A stretch of 64,000 bases of DNA from Silene latifolia. Its lineage: Eukaryota; Streptophyta; Magnoliopsida; Caryophyllales; Caryophyllaceae. Below are positions 42,871 through 54,349 of this stretch, piece by piece. Under the pieces are notes generated by a model, which was not told the DNA's origin, made no database searches, and was given only the letters and a program-made list of their open reading frames with translations. The stretch is taken from NCBI RefSeq assembly GCF_048544455.1, contig NC_133529.1, positions 57,696,271 through 57,760,270 on the forward strand. Direction: 5' to 3'. Positions within the stretch are counted from its first letter, which is position 1, and each line of letters opens with the position of its first letter. The position numbers and the translations under genes were made by a program.

Positions 42871-43240
42871 TGGAAAACCTTGAAATTTAATGGAAAAAAA
42901 TGGTGTGTTTGATGTTTTACAAACTTCCTGATTACTTCAATTTTGGCGTGAATTAATTGAAAGAAACAAATGGAATGATAACCTGGATTAATGGAAACAA
43001 ATAAGGCATCTATAACAAAAGCCAAACTAAGGCAATGTTTACATTGTTTAACTGATACTAGCTACCCAAAAAATTGCCAAACTGACAACATATATATAGC
43101 ATCAGGATGCCTTATTAACCCTTCATTGTTCAAGAGATCTAAACATGAAAAAAAAAACATGTTCATGGATTGACAATTGCATGCAATGAAACTTCATTGA
43201 ATTCCACAAAAAAGATGCTCCAACATGGCTCCAACACTTA

Positions 43241-43512
43241 TCAGTTACCTATCTTCCTCTTTTTACCCTTTGGTGCATTAAGAGATGTTCCAACATGGCT
43301 CTGACTTTGGCTTCCTTCCCCTATCTCAGACACACTTCCAACATGGCTTCTTGTTTGAGTATGTAACTGTCGCTTCTCCTTAGCTGTGTACCCTCCTTTG
43401 CATGTCTTGGAGTTATGGCCAAAACATCCACACTTCTTGCATTTTACTGTGTTGGACATCTTCCCCTTTCTCTGTTCACCTGGCTCTCTCCTCCTATTTC
43501 TAGATGGTTTGC
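43241..43512 (-). pseudogene. MULE transposase, C-terminal piece with zinc knuckle
   Basis: The minus strand encodes a basic run followed by KMSNTVKCKKCGCFGHNSKTC, a CX2CX4HX4C knuckle (C7, C10, H15, C20 counted from the Met at 43459), which is the usual end of MuDR-family transposases. The frame stays open upstream to the junction with element B at 43512. It is the continuation of the gene whose main part lies at 56484-59165; the imperfect repeat TTTGC/TCTGC marks the insertion site. Confidence 0.75.
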
Positions 43513-44440
43513 TGAAGCAAAATAAGTCACATTAGGCATGCTTGTACCCGGTTTTGGTCCTTTGGCCGAAATTGGGTCCAACTCGAAATCCGTTTAAGGA
43601 TATGAGACAATTTATGGCCTAGAAATCTTCTATGAAGAGTTGAGAGTAATTTTGTCTAGGAGTTTATGTCTTGGGAAGGTGATAATCATAAAGAAAGGTA
43701 AGGAACAAAACCGGTGGACCTAGGGCTACACGGTTTGCAATGGCAAGTACAAGGGTCACTTTCAAACTTCCTATTTTGGCCAAGACAACTCCTAAAGTCC
43801 TTCCTCTTGTGCTCTAGCTCTTATACCTCCTTTTGGCCAACCATGTGATGTTTCCATGGATGATTAAATAATCATTGTCCTTATTAGTTTACATTCCTTT
43901 TTTCTTTTAAGATTTTTAACTTGTGTAAGAACTTTGTGTAAGGCTTAGGGCCACCTTTTGAACCGGTTTTCTAGGGTCTTTTGGACCGTTAGATGCTAGG
44001 TTAGATGGATGGATAGGATTGCTTGGCTTGGCCTATAAAAGCAAGGCATTCCCTAATGTAAAAATCAGATTTGATGTATGAAAAAAACACAAGTTAGAAA
44101 CATTGTTTTCTACTAATCTCCTTTGCTTAGTGCTGGGAAATCCTCTATTGCTTAGTGTTTAGAGTTGGGTAATCTCTTTGCTTAGTGCTTGAAATTATCC
44201 TTAGGCTTAGTCTAGTGGCTTAGTGCTTGGATTAAGTCATATCCCCAATCACGTGTTTTGCTCTATTTGATTGTAGAGTTCAGGAAACCGTGATTCTAAA
44301 CAGTTCTGTCGACTGTTCGATTGCAGTCCTCGGAGTTTCTGTTCAGTTTTTAGTCGTTTTTATCACAATTAAACAGCCCCATTCACTGTCCAAATCGAGT
44401 CATATTCAATCAAATTCCGAGTCCTTGACGTTTTACTTCA
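43513..44440 (+). repeat. 5' LTR of element B (928 bp)
   Basis: Matches the 3' LTR along its length with scattered differences. In the phase that is open in the 3' LTR it holds four stops: 43523-43525, 43595-43597, 43721-43723 and 43793-43795. Confidence 0.88.
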
Positions 44441-44443
44441 AAT

Positions 44444-44456
44444 TGGTTATCAGAGC
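44444..44456 (+). other. Primer-binding site of element B
   Basis: TGGTTATCAGAGC follows the LTR by three bases; it is a Met-tRNA type site with one extra T. Confidence 0.65.
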
Positions 44457-44557
44457 AAAGGTTTAACACAATTCCATTGTTGTGTTAGTCTTGGGAAGAA
44501 GCTTTTCTTGTGAGTTCACCATAAACCTTAACCACATCCAAAAACACAAAAACAATC

Positions 44558-45022
44558 ATGAGTGAAGAAAGACTACTTGGAATTGAGATTCAAGTAACAC
44601 AACTCTCTGAGAAATGCGACCTAATGATAGACTCCTTCAATGCCATCATGGCTAACATTCCAACACCACCAAGGAACCGGGGAAGACAGCCACCTCACCG
44701 TGGTAGAGGGCGTGGCCGAGGGCTTGGAGCAAGAAACCAAGAAGCCGACCATGAAGAGGAGGACTTGCACTCGGATGAAGAGGGTTCTTTTATTGAGGCC
44801 GAGCATGAAGAGCATCCTAAAGACCTAAAGGTAGACATTCCGGACTTCCATGGTAGTTTAAATCCCGATGACTTAATAGATTGGTTTAGGTCAATTGAAA
44901 GAGTCTTTGAATTTAAATCATACTCTGATGCTAAGTCTTTCGAGGTTGCTATTTTAAAGTTTAAAGGTTATGAATCTCTTTGGTATGAAAACATGAAAAA
45001 TCAAAGGAAGAGGGATGGTAAA
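44558..45022 (+). pseudogene. Element B gag, N-terminal part, cut by element C
   Basis: Starts MSEERLLGIEIQVTQLSEK, then a Gly-Arg-rich segment, an acidic segment, and the gag core start DFHGSLNPDDLIDWFRSIERVF. The frame is open up to GTAAA at 45018-45022, where element C begins. The rest of gag resumes after the second GTAAA at 53404. The split is exact, so gag was intact at this point when C arrived. Confidence 0.8.
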
Positions 45023-46366
45023 TGTAACACTACGGATTTTCTTTGGTGACTACTCGACCGAGTAGAGCCTACTCGGCCAAGTAGTGCTGTTGTTATGAGT
45101 TGTTTTGGTTCTGCCGATGAATACTCGGCCGAGTATAGTGAATACTCGACCGAGTAGAGGATACTCGGCCGAGTATAACTTTACTCGACCGAGTATTGAT
45201 GGCGAGTATTATTTTGACGGTTTGATTAGGGAGCGTTTAAGATTTATTTTATATTCCGCGTCAGTTTTCAAAACATCATTTCTACTTCATCATTTTTACG
45301 TTAACCCTAATCTCTCCCTAATCACTCCCTAATCATCCCATTGCTTTGTTGTTTGCGAAACCTTCGGAGTCCTTACGTACAATTCCTCATCCTACTGTTG
45401 GTAAGTTTTATTCTATGTTGTTTGTATTCGTTGGGGTTACTGTATATTTACGGAATTGGGAATATGGGGGTTGTGCAATGTGTAATTGTTTGATATGATT
45501 ATGGTATAGGAGAAGACTTCGTAGAGGAGCCTTTCTGAGTGTGCAAGTTCATTCCCACTGTTGATTTCTAAGGTAGGGTTTCCTACTCAGTTTACTGTTT
45601 TTGTAAGACATGTTTGTTGTGATTATTGTTATCTGTTGATCATCGGAGTATGGAGATTGTTGTGACGATGTTGGTGTAAGGGTGTTGAGATGGCTGAGAT
45701 ATCATGGAATTGTGATTGTGGTGGAGTCACCTGCGGGAGTGGCTTCACACCCTAGTTCGCCCTCTGTGGAACCCGCCACGGCAGGGGATGTGCACATTAA
45801 GGGACACGGATTGTTGTCGCTCGTTGAGGAGCTGGACTAGGTGGGATCGGCTGCGGTCACCCACTGGCGGCGAGGATTACCTGTTGCGATGGGTAATCTG
45901 GCAGGGCTACACACTTCAGTGTGTAGTCGGTTACTGTGTGAGAATGGAGGATTGGGAATTGGCGATGATCAGTTGATTTCTCCGTTTGTTTGTCTTAATG
46001 TTTGAGTATCATCGACCCCGTGTTGTTTGTGGAATCTGCGGTGATCCATTCGGGGATGGTGAGCAGGCTTGACAGGTATTGCTAGTGTGAGCTTGGGGAC
46101 TGTCTTGGGAGTATCGCCATCACCAGTCATAGCATCACCGTCTGAGTCTTAGATTGGATTTCTTTTATTGTTAAACTTTGGAGTTGTATTTTCTTAAACC
46201 AGTATTTGGATTTGGGATGTTGTAAACTTTATGGTTTACAGTACTTTAATAAATGTGCTCAGTTCAGACGCTTTTGATATGCACTAACCTCGGGCAACCG
46301 AGATGGTAACACACTTTCATGGTAAGGTGGTCCTGGTAAGGCACCTTGGTGTGAGGGGGTGTTACA
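45023..46366 (+). repeat. 5' LTR of element C (1344 bp)
   Basis: Starts TGTAACACTACGG, ends GGGGGTGTTACA. Carries six or seven TACTCGACCGAGTA / TACTCGGCCGAGTA palindromes at 45057-45200. Confidence 0.9.
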
Positions 46367-46369
46367 AAG

Positions 46370-46382
46370 TGGTATCAGAGCC
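46370..46382 (+). other. Primer-binding site of element C
   Basis: TGGTATCAGAGCC, a full Met-tRNA type site, three bases after the LTR. Confidence 0.85.
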
Positions 46383-46863
46383 GAAGATTCCGGCACCTAA
46401 ACAAATGAATTTAATGAACCTAGAGAGTCTAAATAAAATGAACCCGGGGAGAGTTGTTTGGAGCTACCGCAAAGACTCGGGAGACGTCCCGGAGTCGCAA
46501 ATTGGCCCTCACTAACTCGAGCCGGTAACATGGGGAAGTGTGATGAGAGTTAGGTTTTGTATGTACATGTATGTGAAGATGCATGTTGGTAAAAGTTGAT
46601 AGTTGAATGTATGTGTGTTGAAGTTCGTAAATGTTGTGATGGGAGGAATGGTGGATGTGACGGGTTGTGAAGTTGGTCATGTTGGTTTTAGCATATGCAT
46701 GAATTGTATGCTGATATGATTATAATGTGGCATTAAAGTTCTTGATATATGAATTGTATGCTGATGTGATTATAACATGGCATTTAAGTTCTTAATATTA
46801 TGTGTTTGCTGCGGGGAATAGTGAGCATGATAGGGGAACTTTATCGTATATCCGTCTATTCGT

Positions 46864-47166
46864 GACTCGGCCGAGCGGGCGGTGTACTCGACCGAGTAGG
46901 GAACACTCGGCCGAGTAACCAAGAACTCGACAGAGTATTGATTTGCGGTGAGTAGCGGTAGCTATCGTATGTGATAACTCGACCGAGTAAGAAAGTGTAC
47001 TCGGCCAGGAGTAGTGTCTACTCGGCCGAGTATTGTTTTACTCGACCGAGTGATGTTTTTGAGTTTTTGACGTTCGCTTCTGGAGTCGAATACTCGACCG
47101 AGTATCTAAGATACTCGACCGAGTAGTGGTTACTCGACCGAGTGTGTTTTATACTCGGCCGAGTGT
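46864..47166 (+). repeat. Palindrome array in the leader of element C
   Basis: About a dozen copies of the TACTCGACCGAGTA / TACTCGGCCGAGTA palindrome in 300 bp, ending some 75 bp before the gag start. The centre alternates AC and GC, while element A uses AT. Confidence 0.8.
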
Positions 47167-47242
47167 TCTTTTGGCGGAAGATTATTACGTTTTGAGTCGT
47201 AAACTTTTGTGTTTACGTTTCCGTCTTTCTTGTCAGCTCAGT

Positions 47243-48321
47243 ATGCCGCCCAAAAGAACTCCCGCGCAGATCCAAGCCGAGAGATGACTCTTGATGAGGT
47301 TGCTCGCATGATTGAGCAACAAGAGGCTCTCCTTGAAGCTCTCAAAAATGTGGGAAAGGGGAACGAGAAGTCGATGGATGCAACTCAGCTCAGCATCATC
47401 ATTGCTCGCTTCAACCCTCTCACATATGACGGGGTAGGTGAACCAAAGCTACTCGAGAAGTGGCACCGTGAGATTGAAGCTCTCATGGAAATGGTTAAGT
47501 GCCCCGAGGACATGATTATTGAGCAGGTAATGTACTACCTGAGAGGTGAGGCTGCAGTTTTGTGGCAAAATGTCAAGGAAGATGCTAGAGCTTTTTACCA
47601 GGCGGAAGGAGCTATTCCTTGGTCTGGGTTGAAGAGTGCTATGAGGGAGCAGTTTGTGCCAGAGCATATCCGACACAAGATGAGATCCGACTTTGATTCC
47701 TTCACCATGTCTGTGGAGATGACGGTCACTGACTACTATCATCGGTTTTTGGAGCTATCTCGTTATGTGGAAGACATGCAGCTAGGACAGAGAGGTTTGG
47801 CTCTCCGTTTTGAGAGGGGTTTATCTGCTAAGATAGTGAGTCGTATGCCAGCTGGGGTTGTTACTGACCTCAAGGAAGTGTACCTAAGAGCGGGCCAAGC
47901 TGAGAGAATGGTAGATCTCTCAAGAGAGATCGATGAGAGGACTGCTGTAGAAAAGAGGAAGGCTGATGGTGGAAACAACATTCAGCCGACCAACAAGAAA
48001 GGGAACTTCAACCATGCTAAGGCTTTTTCTGGTGGGGCTGGTTTCTCGGGAGGATCTCGTGGCTGGGGAAAGAATGGGGGTCGGGCTGTGAGTGACAACA
48101 CCAACCTTACTTGCTTCAACTGTGGTGGGATAGGCCACAAAAGACGGGAATGCACGAGCTACAAGCCCGACACTTTGGTTCGGGAGCGCGGTCGGGGAAT
48201 TTTTCTCGGGGCCGACTCGAGTTTTGCTATTAACCGACCGGGAGGTTCATGGGGCAACAGAGGTGGACAGGGCAAACAGGCGGTTACAACCGCGGTGGTG
48301 GTGGATCTTATCGGCGCCTGA
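47243..48321 (+). pseudogene. Element C gag with zinc knuckle, frameshifted
   Basis: The likely native start is MPPKRTPAQIQAER at 47243; its frame stops after 14 codons, and the rest of gag is open in another frame from about 47280 to 48321, so an early indel lies near 47285. The gag core shows LLEKWHREIEALMEMV, YYLRGEAAVLWQNVK and FVPEHIRHKM. A zinc knuckle, CFNCGGIGHKRREC, is near the end. The Gly-rich tail is again shifted near 48250, where another frame reads GGYNRGGGGSYRR. Confidence 0.82.
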
Positions 48322-48324
48322 ACC

Positions 48325-49870
48325 ATGACACCACTCAGATTCGGCAGCCAAGCCAAGTACCTCCAATGCTTGCCGGGTGGAGGACGAAAAACAAATGGAA
48401 AGCTCTTCATGATGGACAAGCGGGAAGCACAAGAGGATGCTCATGTAGTTACCGGTACCTTTCTTGTTCATAATGTACCGTCCTTTGTTTTGTTTGATTC
48501 CGGGGCTACACATTCTTTTGTGTCTAAGAGTCATGCTGTGTCTATGGGTTTGGGAAAGTTCGAGGTTGTAAAAGATGATGTATTCATACCTTCAGGGGAG
48601 TCTGTGACGTGTCTCAAGCTGTATAAGGGAGTATCCATGGTAGTTGGAGGGGTAGATTTACCAGTAGACCTGTTAGAGTTTCCTATGGATGGGTTTGAGG
48701 TGATTGTCGCGATGGATTGGCTGGGTAAGTATGATGCCAGGATAGATTGTCGGCAAAAGAGGGTGTCCTTAAAGGGTCCCAAGGGTGTTAGGGTGTCCTA
48801 TAGAGGGTTTGTGGTAAAGCCTAAGTGTAGGTTCATAGCTGTGATGACTTTAAAGTCATGTTTAAGGAAGAAGTGTCCCTTGATTCTTTGTCATGTGAGG
48901 GATCACCGAGTAGAGTCACCGAAGCCTTCCGAGATATCCGTGGTGAGAGAGTTCGAAGATGTTTTTCTGAGGAGATACCGAGTTTGCCTCCAAGAGAGAT
49001 GTTGATTTCAGCGTGGAGCTTAAGCCGGGAACGGGTCCTATATCTAAAGCACCTTACCGTATGGCACCTAAAGAGTTGGCAGAGTTGAAAAAGCAGATAC
49101 ATGAGTTGCTAGGCAAGGGTTACATCAGGCCTAGTGTGTCACCGTGGGGAGCTCCAGTTCTATTTGTAAAGAAGAAAGATGAGAGTATGAGACTGTGCAT
49201 TGATTGCAGAGAGCTCAATCGGGTCACAGTGAAGAACAAGTATCCGTTGTCGAGGATTGATGACTTGTTTGATCAGCTAAGTGGAGCATGTGTGTTTTCC
49301 AAGATTGATCTGAGGTCGGGGTATCACCAACTGAGGATAGCAGATGTGGATATTCCTAAAACAGCGTTCCGATCTCGATATGGTCACTACGAGTACGTGG
49401 TGATGCCTTTTGGGTTGACCAATGCGCCAACAGCTTTTATGGATTTGATGAATCGGATCTTTACACCGTTTTTGGATAGGTTTGTGGTTGTTTTCATCGA
49501 CGATATCTTAGTCTATTCTAAGACTAAGGAAGAGCATGAGGAGCACTTGAGGATAGTTCTACAGACTTTGAGAGATAATCAGCTTTATGCCAAGCTATCC
49601 AAGTGTGAGTTCTGGTTAGAGGAAGTGGCTTTTCTGGGCCATGTAATATCTAAGAAGGGGGTATCCGTGGATCCTAGTAAGATTGAGGCCGTTACCAAGT
49701 GGGAATCGCCGAAGAATGTTGCTGAGATTTGGAGTTTCTTAGGCCTTGCCGGCTACTACAGGAGATTTGTGAAAGATTTCTCTACCATAGTTGTGACCTA
49801 TGACATCCTTGATGAGGAAGGAAGTCGATTTGTTTGGGATGAGAGTTGTGAGACGGCGTTTGGACCCTAA
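48325..49870 (+). pseudogene. Element C protease and reverse transcriptase
   Basis: The protease has SFVLFDSGATHSFVS at about 48480-48525. After a frame disturbance near 48960-49010, reverse transcriptase is open at 49013-49870 with [20 protein letters not shown]-type and [12 protein letters not shown] motifs, [17 protein letters not shown], and the catalytic FIDD at 49493-49504. It ends at a frameshift near 49860 in the linker to RNase H. Confidence 0.88.
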
Positions 49871-50302
49871 AGGAACGCTTGACCACAGCTCCTATCCTAG
49901 CCTTGCCGGAGGGTTGTGAGAACTTTGAGGTATATACCGACGCTTCAAAGAATGGTCTTGGTTGTGTTTTGATGCGGGGAGGAAAGTCATAGCCTATGCT
50001 TCGAGGCGGTGAAGCAATATGAGGAGAACTACCCTACTCATGATCTGGAGCTGGGTGCAGTTGTGTTCGCTCTTAAGATTTGAAGACACTACCTTTATGG
50101 AGCAACTTTTAAGGTGTTCTCTGATCATAAGAGTCTAAAGTATATCTACACTCGGAAGGAGCTTAACATGCGCGAGAGACGGTGGATGAAGCGATTGGAG
50201 ATTATGATATGGAGATCATCTATCACGAGGGTAAGGCTAATGTTGTTTCAGATGCATTGAGTAGGAAGAGCGTTCATTCGCTATGTACGGCTATGTCCTT
50301 CT
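49860..50302 (+). pseudogene. Element C RNase H, several frameshifts
   Basis: Recognisable pieces in changing frames: EGCENFEVYTDASKNGLGCVLM at about 49905-49975, then single-base losses near 49989 and beyond, and the [13 protein letters not shown] segment near 50115-50145. It links RT to integrase and cannot be translated as one protein. Confidence 0.75.
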
Positions 50303-51839
50303 TTGAAGTTGAGGGATGAGATGTCTAGTTTGGGGATCTTTATGATTCGAGAGGGGGATACCATCGGGGATTTGACGATCGAGCCAGAGTTGTATGAGAA
50401 CATCAAAAGTAAGCAAGAGCTTGATCCTAAGATTCAGAAGTGGAAGTCAAAGGTAGAGAGTGGAACGGCTTCCAGGTTTTCTATCCATCCAGATGGGAGT
50501 GTTCGTTTTGATGGGAGATGGTGTGTTCCTGAGGATGCAGAGTTGCGGAGAGTGATCTTGACGGAGGCTTATTGCACTCCCTATTCAGTTCACCCGGGTG
50601 GTGAGAAGCTTTATAGAGATCTTAAGAAGACTTTTTGGTGGCCAAACATAAAGAGAGATGTAGCTGAGTTTGTGGCCAGATGTTTGACCTGTCAAAAGGT
50701 CAAGGGTGAACAAAGGAGACCACAAGGTAAGATTCGGTCTTTTGATGCCGAGTGGAAGTGGGAGTCGATCTCCATGGACTTCATTGTGGGGTTACCTAGG
50801 TCACAACAAGGTAACAACATGATTTGGGTGATTGTTGATCGGTTAACCAAGTCAACTCATTTCGTTCCCATGAAAGATACTTGGTCTAAGATGCAGCTGG
50901 CATTGGGTTACAGGAGGCATGTGGTTCGGTTACATGGTATACCTAAAGATATCGTTTCTGATCGTGATGCGAGGTTCATATCCAAGTTTTGGCAAGAGCT
51001 GCAAGAGTTGATGGGTACAACTTTAAAGATGAGTACTGACCTTTCATCCAGCAACCGATGGTCAGACAGAACGGACCATCAAGACCTTAGAGGACATGCT
51101 GAGGGCATGTGTTATAGACTTTGGGGGCAGTTGGGAAGACATGCTTGATTTGATCGAGTTTTCATACAATAACAGTTATCATACAAGCATTGGGATGGCA
51201 CCTTTTGAAGCTTTGTATGGCCGGAAATGCCGAAGTCCAGTTTGTTGGGATGATAGTTCTGAGACGGTGGTTTTAGGGCCACAGCTGGTTCAAGATATGG
51301 TTGAGCAGATCCAGTTAATTCGGCAAAAGATGAGAGCAGCTCAAGATCATCAGAAGAGCTACGCTGACTTGAACCGCAAGGACATCGAGTTTATGGTAGG
51401 TGACAAGGTTCTTTTAAAAGTGTCATCTATGCGAGGTGTTATGAGATTTGGGAAAAAGGGTAAGCTAAGCCAAAAGTTTATAGGTCCTTATGAGATTTTG
51501 GACCGTGTTGGCGAGGTGGCCTACAGGTTAGCGTTACCACCAGCTTTGGATAGAGTACACAATGTTTTTCCTGTATCTCAACTTCAGAAGTATGTGAGCG
51601 ATCCGTCGCATATCCTTGAGATGGAGAACATTGAACTTGATGAATCCTTGTCCTACGCCGAGATTCCTAAGGAGATTCTTGATCGCAAGGTTCGTAAGAC
51701 CCGGAATGGTGAGACGGTCTTACTCAAGGTCCTTTGGTCTAATCATAATGTGGAGGAAGCCACATGGGAACTCGAGGAAGCTATGCGAGAACGTTTTCCT
51801 AACCTTTTTGATCAGGTATGTTTGGTTACGGGGACGTAA
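50303..51839 (+). pseudogene. Element C integrase with chromodomain-like C-terminus
   Basis: The zinc-binding part (HPGGEKLYRDLKKTFWWPNI ... CLTCQKVK) and catalytic aspartates (SMDFIVGLP, IVSDRDARFIS) are in one frame. A one-base insertion near 51033 shifts the frame across the TDGQTERT segment, so the catalytic glutamate is in a second frame, which is open to 51839. That part holds the GPY module ([30 protein letters not shown]) and ends in a chromodomain-like region ([36 protein letters not shown]). The chromodomain supports the Tekay/Del-type chromovirus call and could direct insertion to heterochromatin. Confidence 0.85.
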
Positions 51840-52052
51840 CCGTTGTCTTTTTAGGGGGGTAGGAGATGGTCGCGGTCGTGTTTTGTTTTGTTTGTTGTTT
51901 TGCTTTGAGTCGGGGTAATGACTTTTGTGGTCATTTGTATAGTTCCTTGGTGTTGTTATATGTGGTTAGTATAGTCTTGTGGTGTAGTGTTGTGCTTTGT
52001 TTTATAGTACAGTGTGAACTTCGGGACGAAGTTCTTTTTAAGGGGGGAAGAT
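51840..52052 (+). other. 3' untranslated interior and polypurine tract of element C
   Basis: No coding sequence. Ends AACTTCGGGACGAAGTTC...AAGGGGGGAAGAT before the 3' LTR. The GGACGAAGTT hairpin-like block plus purine tract is also found near the same point in A and D. Confidence 0.7.
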
Positions 52053-53403
52053 TGTAACACTACGGATTTTCTTTGGTGACTACTCGACCGAGTAGAGCCT
52101 ACTCGGCCGAGTAGTCTTTGTTGTTATGAGTTGTTTTGGTTCTCCGATGAATACTCGGCCGAGTATAGTGAATACTCGACCGAGTAGAGGATACTCGGCC
52201 GAGTATAACTTTACTCGACCGAGTATTCGGTCTGGCGAGTATTATTTTGACGGTTTGATTAGGGAGCGTTTAAGATTTATTTTATATTCCGCGTCAGTTT
52301 TCAAAACATCATTTCTACTTCATCATTTTTACGTTAACCCTTATCTCTCCCTAATCACTCCCTAATCATCCCATTGCTTTGTTGTTTGCGAAACCTTCGG
52401 AGTCCTTACGTACAATTCCTCATCCCTCTTTGTTGGTAAGTTTTATTCTATGTTGTTTGTATTCATTGGGGTTACTGTATATTTACGGAATTGGGAATAT
52501 GGGGGTTGTGCAATGTGTAATTGTGTGATATTATTATGGTATAGGAGAAGACTTCGTAGAGGAGCCTTTCTGAGTGTGCAAGTTCATTCCCACTGTTGAT
52601 TTCTAAGGTAGGGTTTCCTACTCAGTTTACTGTTCTTGTAAGACATGTTTGTTGTGATTATTGTTATCTGTTGATCATCGGAGTATGGAGATTGTTGTGA
52701 CGATGTTGGTGTAAGGGTGTTGAGATGGCTGAGATATCATGGAATTGTGATTGTGGTGGAGTCACTCGCGGGAGTGGCTTCACACCCTAGTTCGCCCTCT
52801 GTGGAACCCGCCACGGGAGGGGATGTGCACATTAAGGGACAGGGATTGTTGTCGCTCGTTGAGGAGCTGGACTAGGTGGGATCGGCTGCGGTCACTCACT
52901 GGCGGCGAGGATTACCTGTTGCGATGGGTAATCTGGCAGGGCTACACACTTCAGTGTGTAGTCGGTTACCGTGTGAGAATGGAGGATTGGGAATTGGCGA
53001 TGATCAGTTGATTTCTCCGTTTGTTTGTCTTAATGTTTGAGTAATACTGACCCCGTGTTGTTTGTGGAATCTGCGGTGATCCATTCGGGGATGGTGAGCG
53101 AGCTTGATGAGGTATTGCTAGTGTGAGCTTGGGGATTTGTCTTGGGAGTATCGCCATCACCAGTCATAGCATCACCGTCTGAGTCTTAGATTGGATTTCT
53201 TTTATTGTTAAACTTTGGAGTTGTATTTTGTTAAACCAGTATTTGGATTTGGGATGTTGTAAACTTTATGCTTTAAAGTACTTTAATAAATGTGCTCAGT
53301 TCAGACGCTTTTGATATGTACTAACCTCGGGCAACCGAGATGGTAACACACTTTCATGGTAAGGTGGTCCTGGTAAGGCACCTTGGTATGAGGGGGTGTT
53401 ACA
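52053..53403 (+). repeat. 3' LTR of element C (1351 bp)
   Basis: Closely matches the 5' LTR, including the palindromes (52082-52232), and is followed by GTAAA. Confidence 0.9.
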
Positions 53404-53408
53404 GTAAA

Positions 53409-54104
53409 GAACCCATAAAATCTTGGTCAAAGTTGAAAAAGAAGCTTAGTGACAAGTTCATTACCAAAGGGTATACTCAAGACATGTTCATTAAACTTAC
53501 TCAACTAAAACAAGATCAACAACCACTTGAGTCTTACATTAGGGATTTTGAACAACTCACTTTGCAATGTGAAATCAATGAGAAACCGGAACAAAAAATT
53601 GCTATATTTGTTGAATGGTTGTATGATAAAATTGCTAATAGAGTCCGAATGCAACCATTGTGGTCTTTTAATGAAGCCGTGAACTTGGCTTTAAGGGTGG
53701 AAAAATTGGGCAAGGGGAAGTCCTCCAACTCAAAATTGGCGGCCAAAACAACCACCAAGACTACATATGCCGAGACCAAACCCAAAGAAACCCACACCCC
53801 AATCGTGACCCCCACACTTGACAAAGGAAAAGGCATTGAAACCTCACAAATAAAGACCTTACCCCTTAAAAAATGTTTCAAATATCAAGGCTATGGTCAC
53901 TTTGCCAAAGATTGTCCAACTCAAAGAGCCCTTAGTAGCTTTGAAGTGGTTCATTGGAGAGAGGATAAAATTCTTGTGTGTGATGAGGATGAGGAAACCG
54001 AGGAGACTAAGGATGAGGAGTTAGTATTGCCGGATTCCGGGATGAGTCTAGTCACTTGGAGAGTGTTGAGTGCTCAACAATTGGAAATGGATCAAAGACA
54101 ATAA
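53409..54104 (+). pseudogene. Element B gag, C-terminal part with zinc knuckle
   Basis: Resumes the gag frame after element C: KSWSKLKKKLSDKFITKGYT, PLESYIRDFEQLTLQCE, a Lys/Thr-rich linker, and a knuckle CFKYQGYGHFAKDC in which the second cysteine of CX2C is replaced by tyrosine or glutamine, so zinc binding may be impaired. An acidic tail follows. A TAA at 54102-54104 stops the frame just before the protease. Confidence 0.8.
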
Positions 54105-54349
54105 CTTTTTAGGTCTAGGTGTACCTTTGGGGGGAAAGTTTGCAACCTAATCATTGATGGAGGAAGTTGTACTAATGTGGCCTCTAGTGTTCTTGTTGAG
54201 AAGCTTTCCTTGACCACCCAAAACCATAAATGTCCTTACAAATTGAGGTGGCTTGACAAGGAGGCCGAATTGAAAGTTGACAAACAATGCTTAGTGTCCT
54301 TCTCCATTGGCAAAAATTATGTTGATAAGGTTTTTCTGATGTTCTACCT
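54105..54349 (+). pseudogene. Element B protease, frameshifted
   Basis: In the gag frame, NLIIDGGSCTNVASSVLVEKL gives a retropepsin-like site with DGG instead of DSG/DTG. The frame slips near 54333, apparently by loss of two bases, and the conserved MDAYHLLLGRPWEFDK follows in the next frame. Confidence 0.72.

Larger units (their letters stand above)
45023..53403 (+). mobile_element. Element C: chromodomain gypsy retrotransposon (Tekay/Del-like), 8.4 kb
   Basis: LTRs 45023-46366 and 52053-53403 (TGTAACA...TGTTACA) are very similar, with an exact target duplication GTAAA (45018-45022 and 53404-53408). A TGGTATCAGAGCC primer site follows the 5' LTR. The domain order is gag with zinc knuckle, protease, RT, RNase H, integrase and a chromodomain-like end, as in Tekay/Del chromoviruses. 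Several frameshifts break it. It is the youngest layer of the nest, having inserted in the gag of B. Its LTR ends are shared with A, so it belongs to a group that could mobilise A. Confidence 0.9.

Noticed and set aside
46864..47166. Palindrome array considered as a CRISPR-like or satellite array
   Set aside because: Spacing is irregular, the host is a plant, and the array is internal to an LTR retrotransposon leader.
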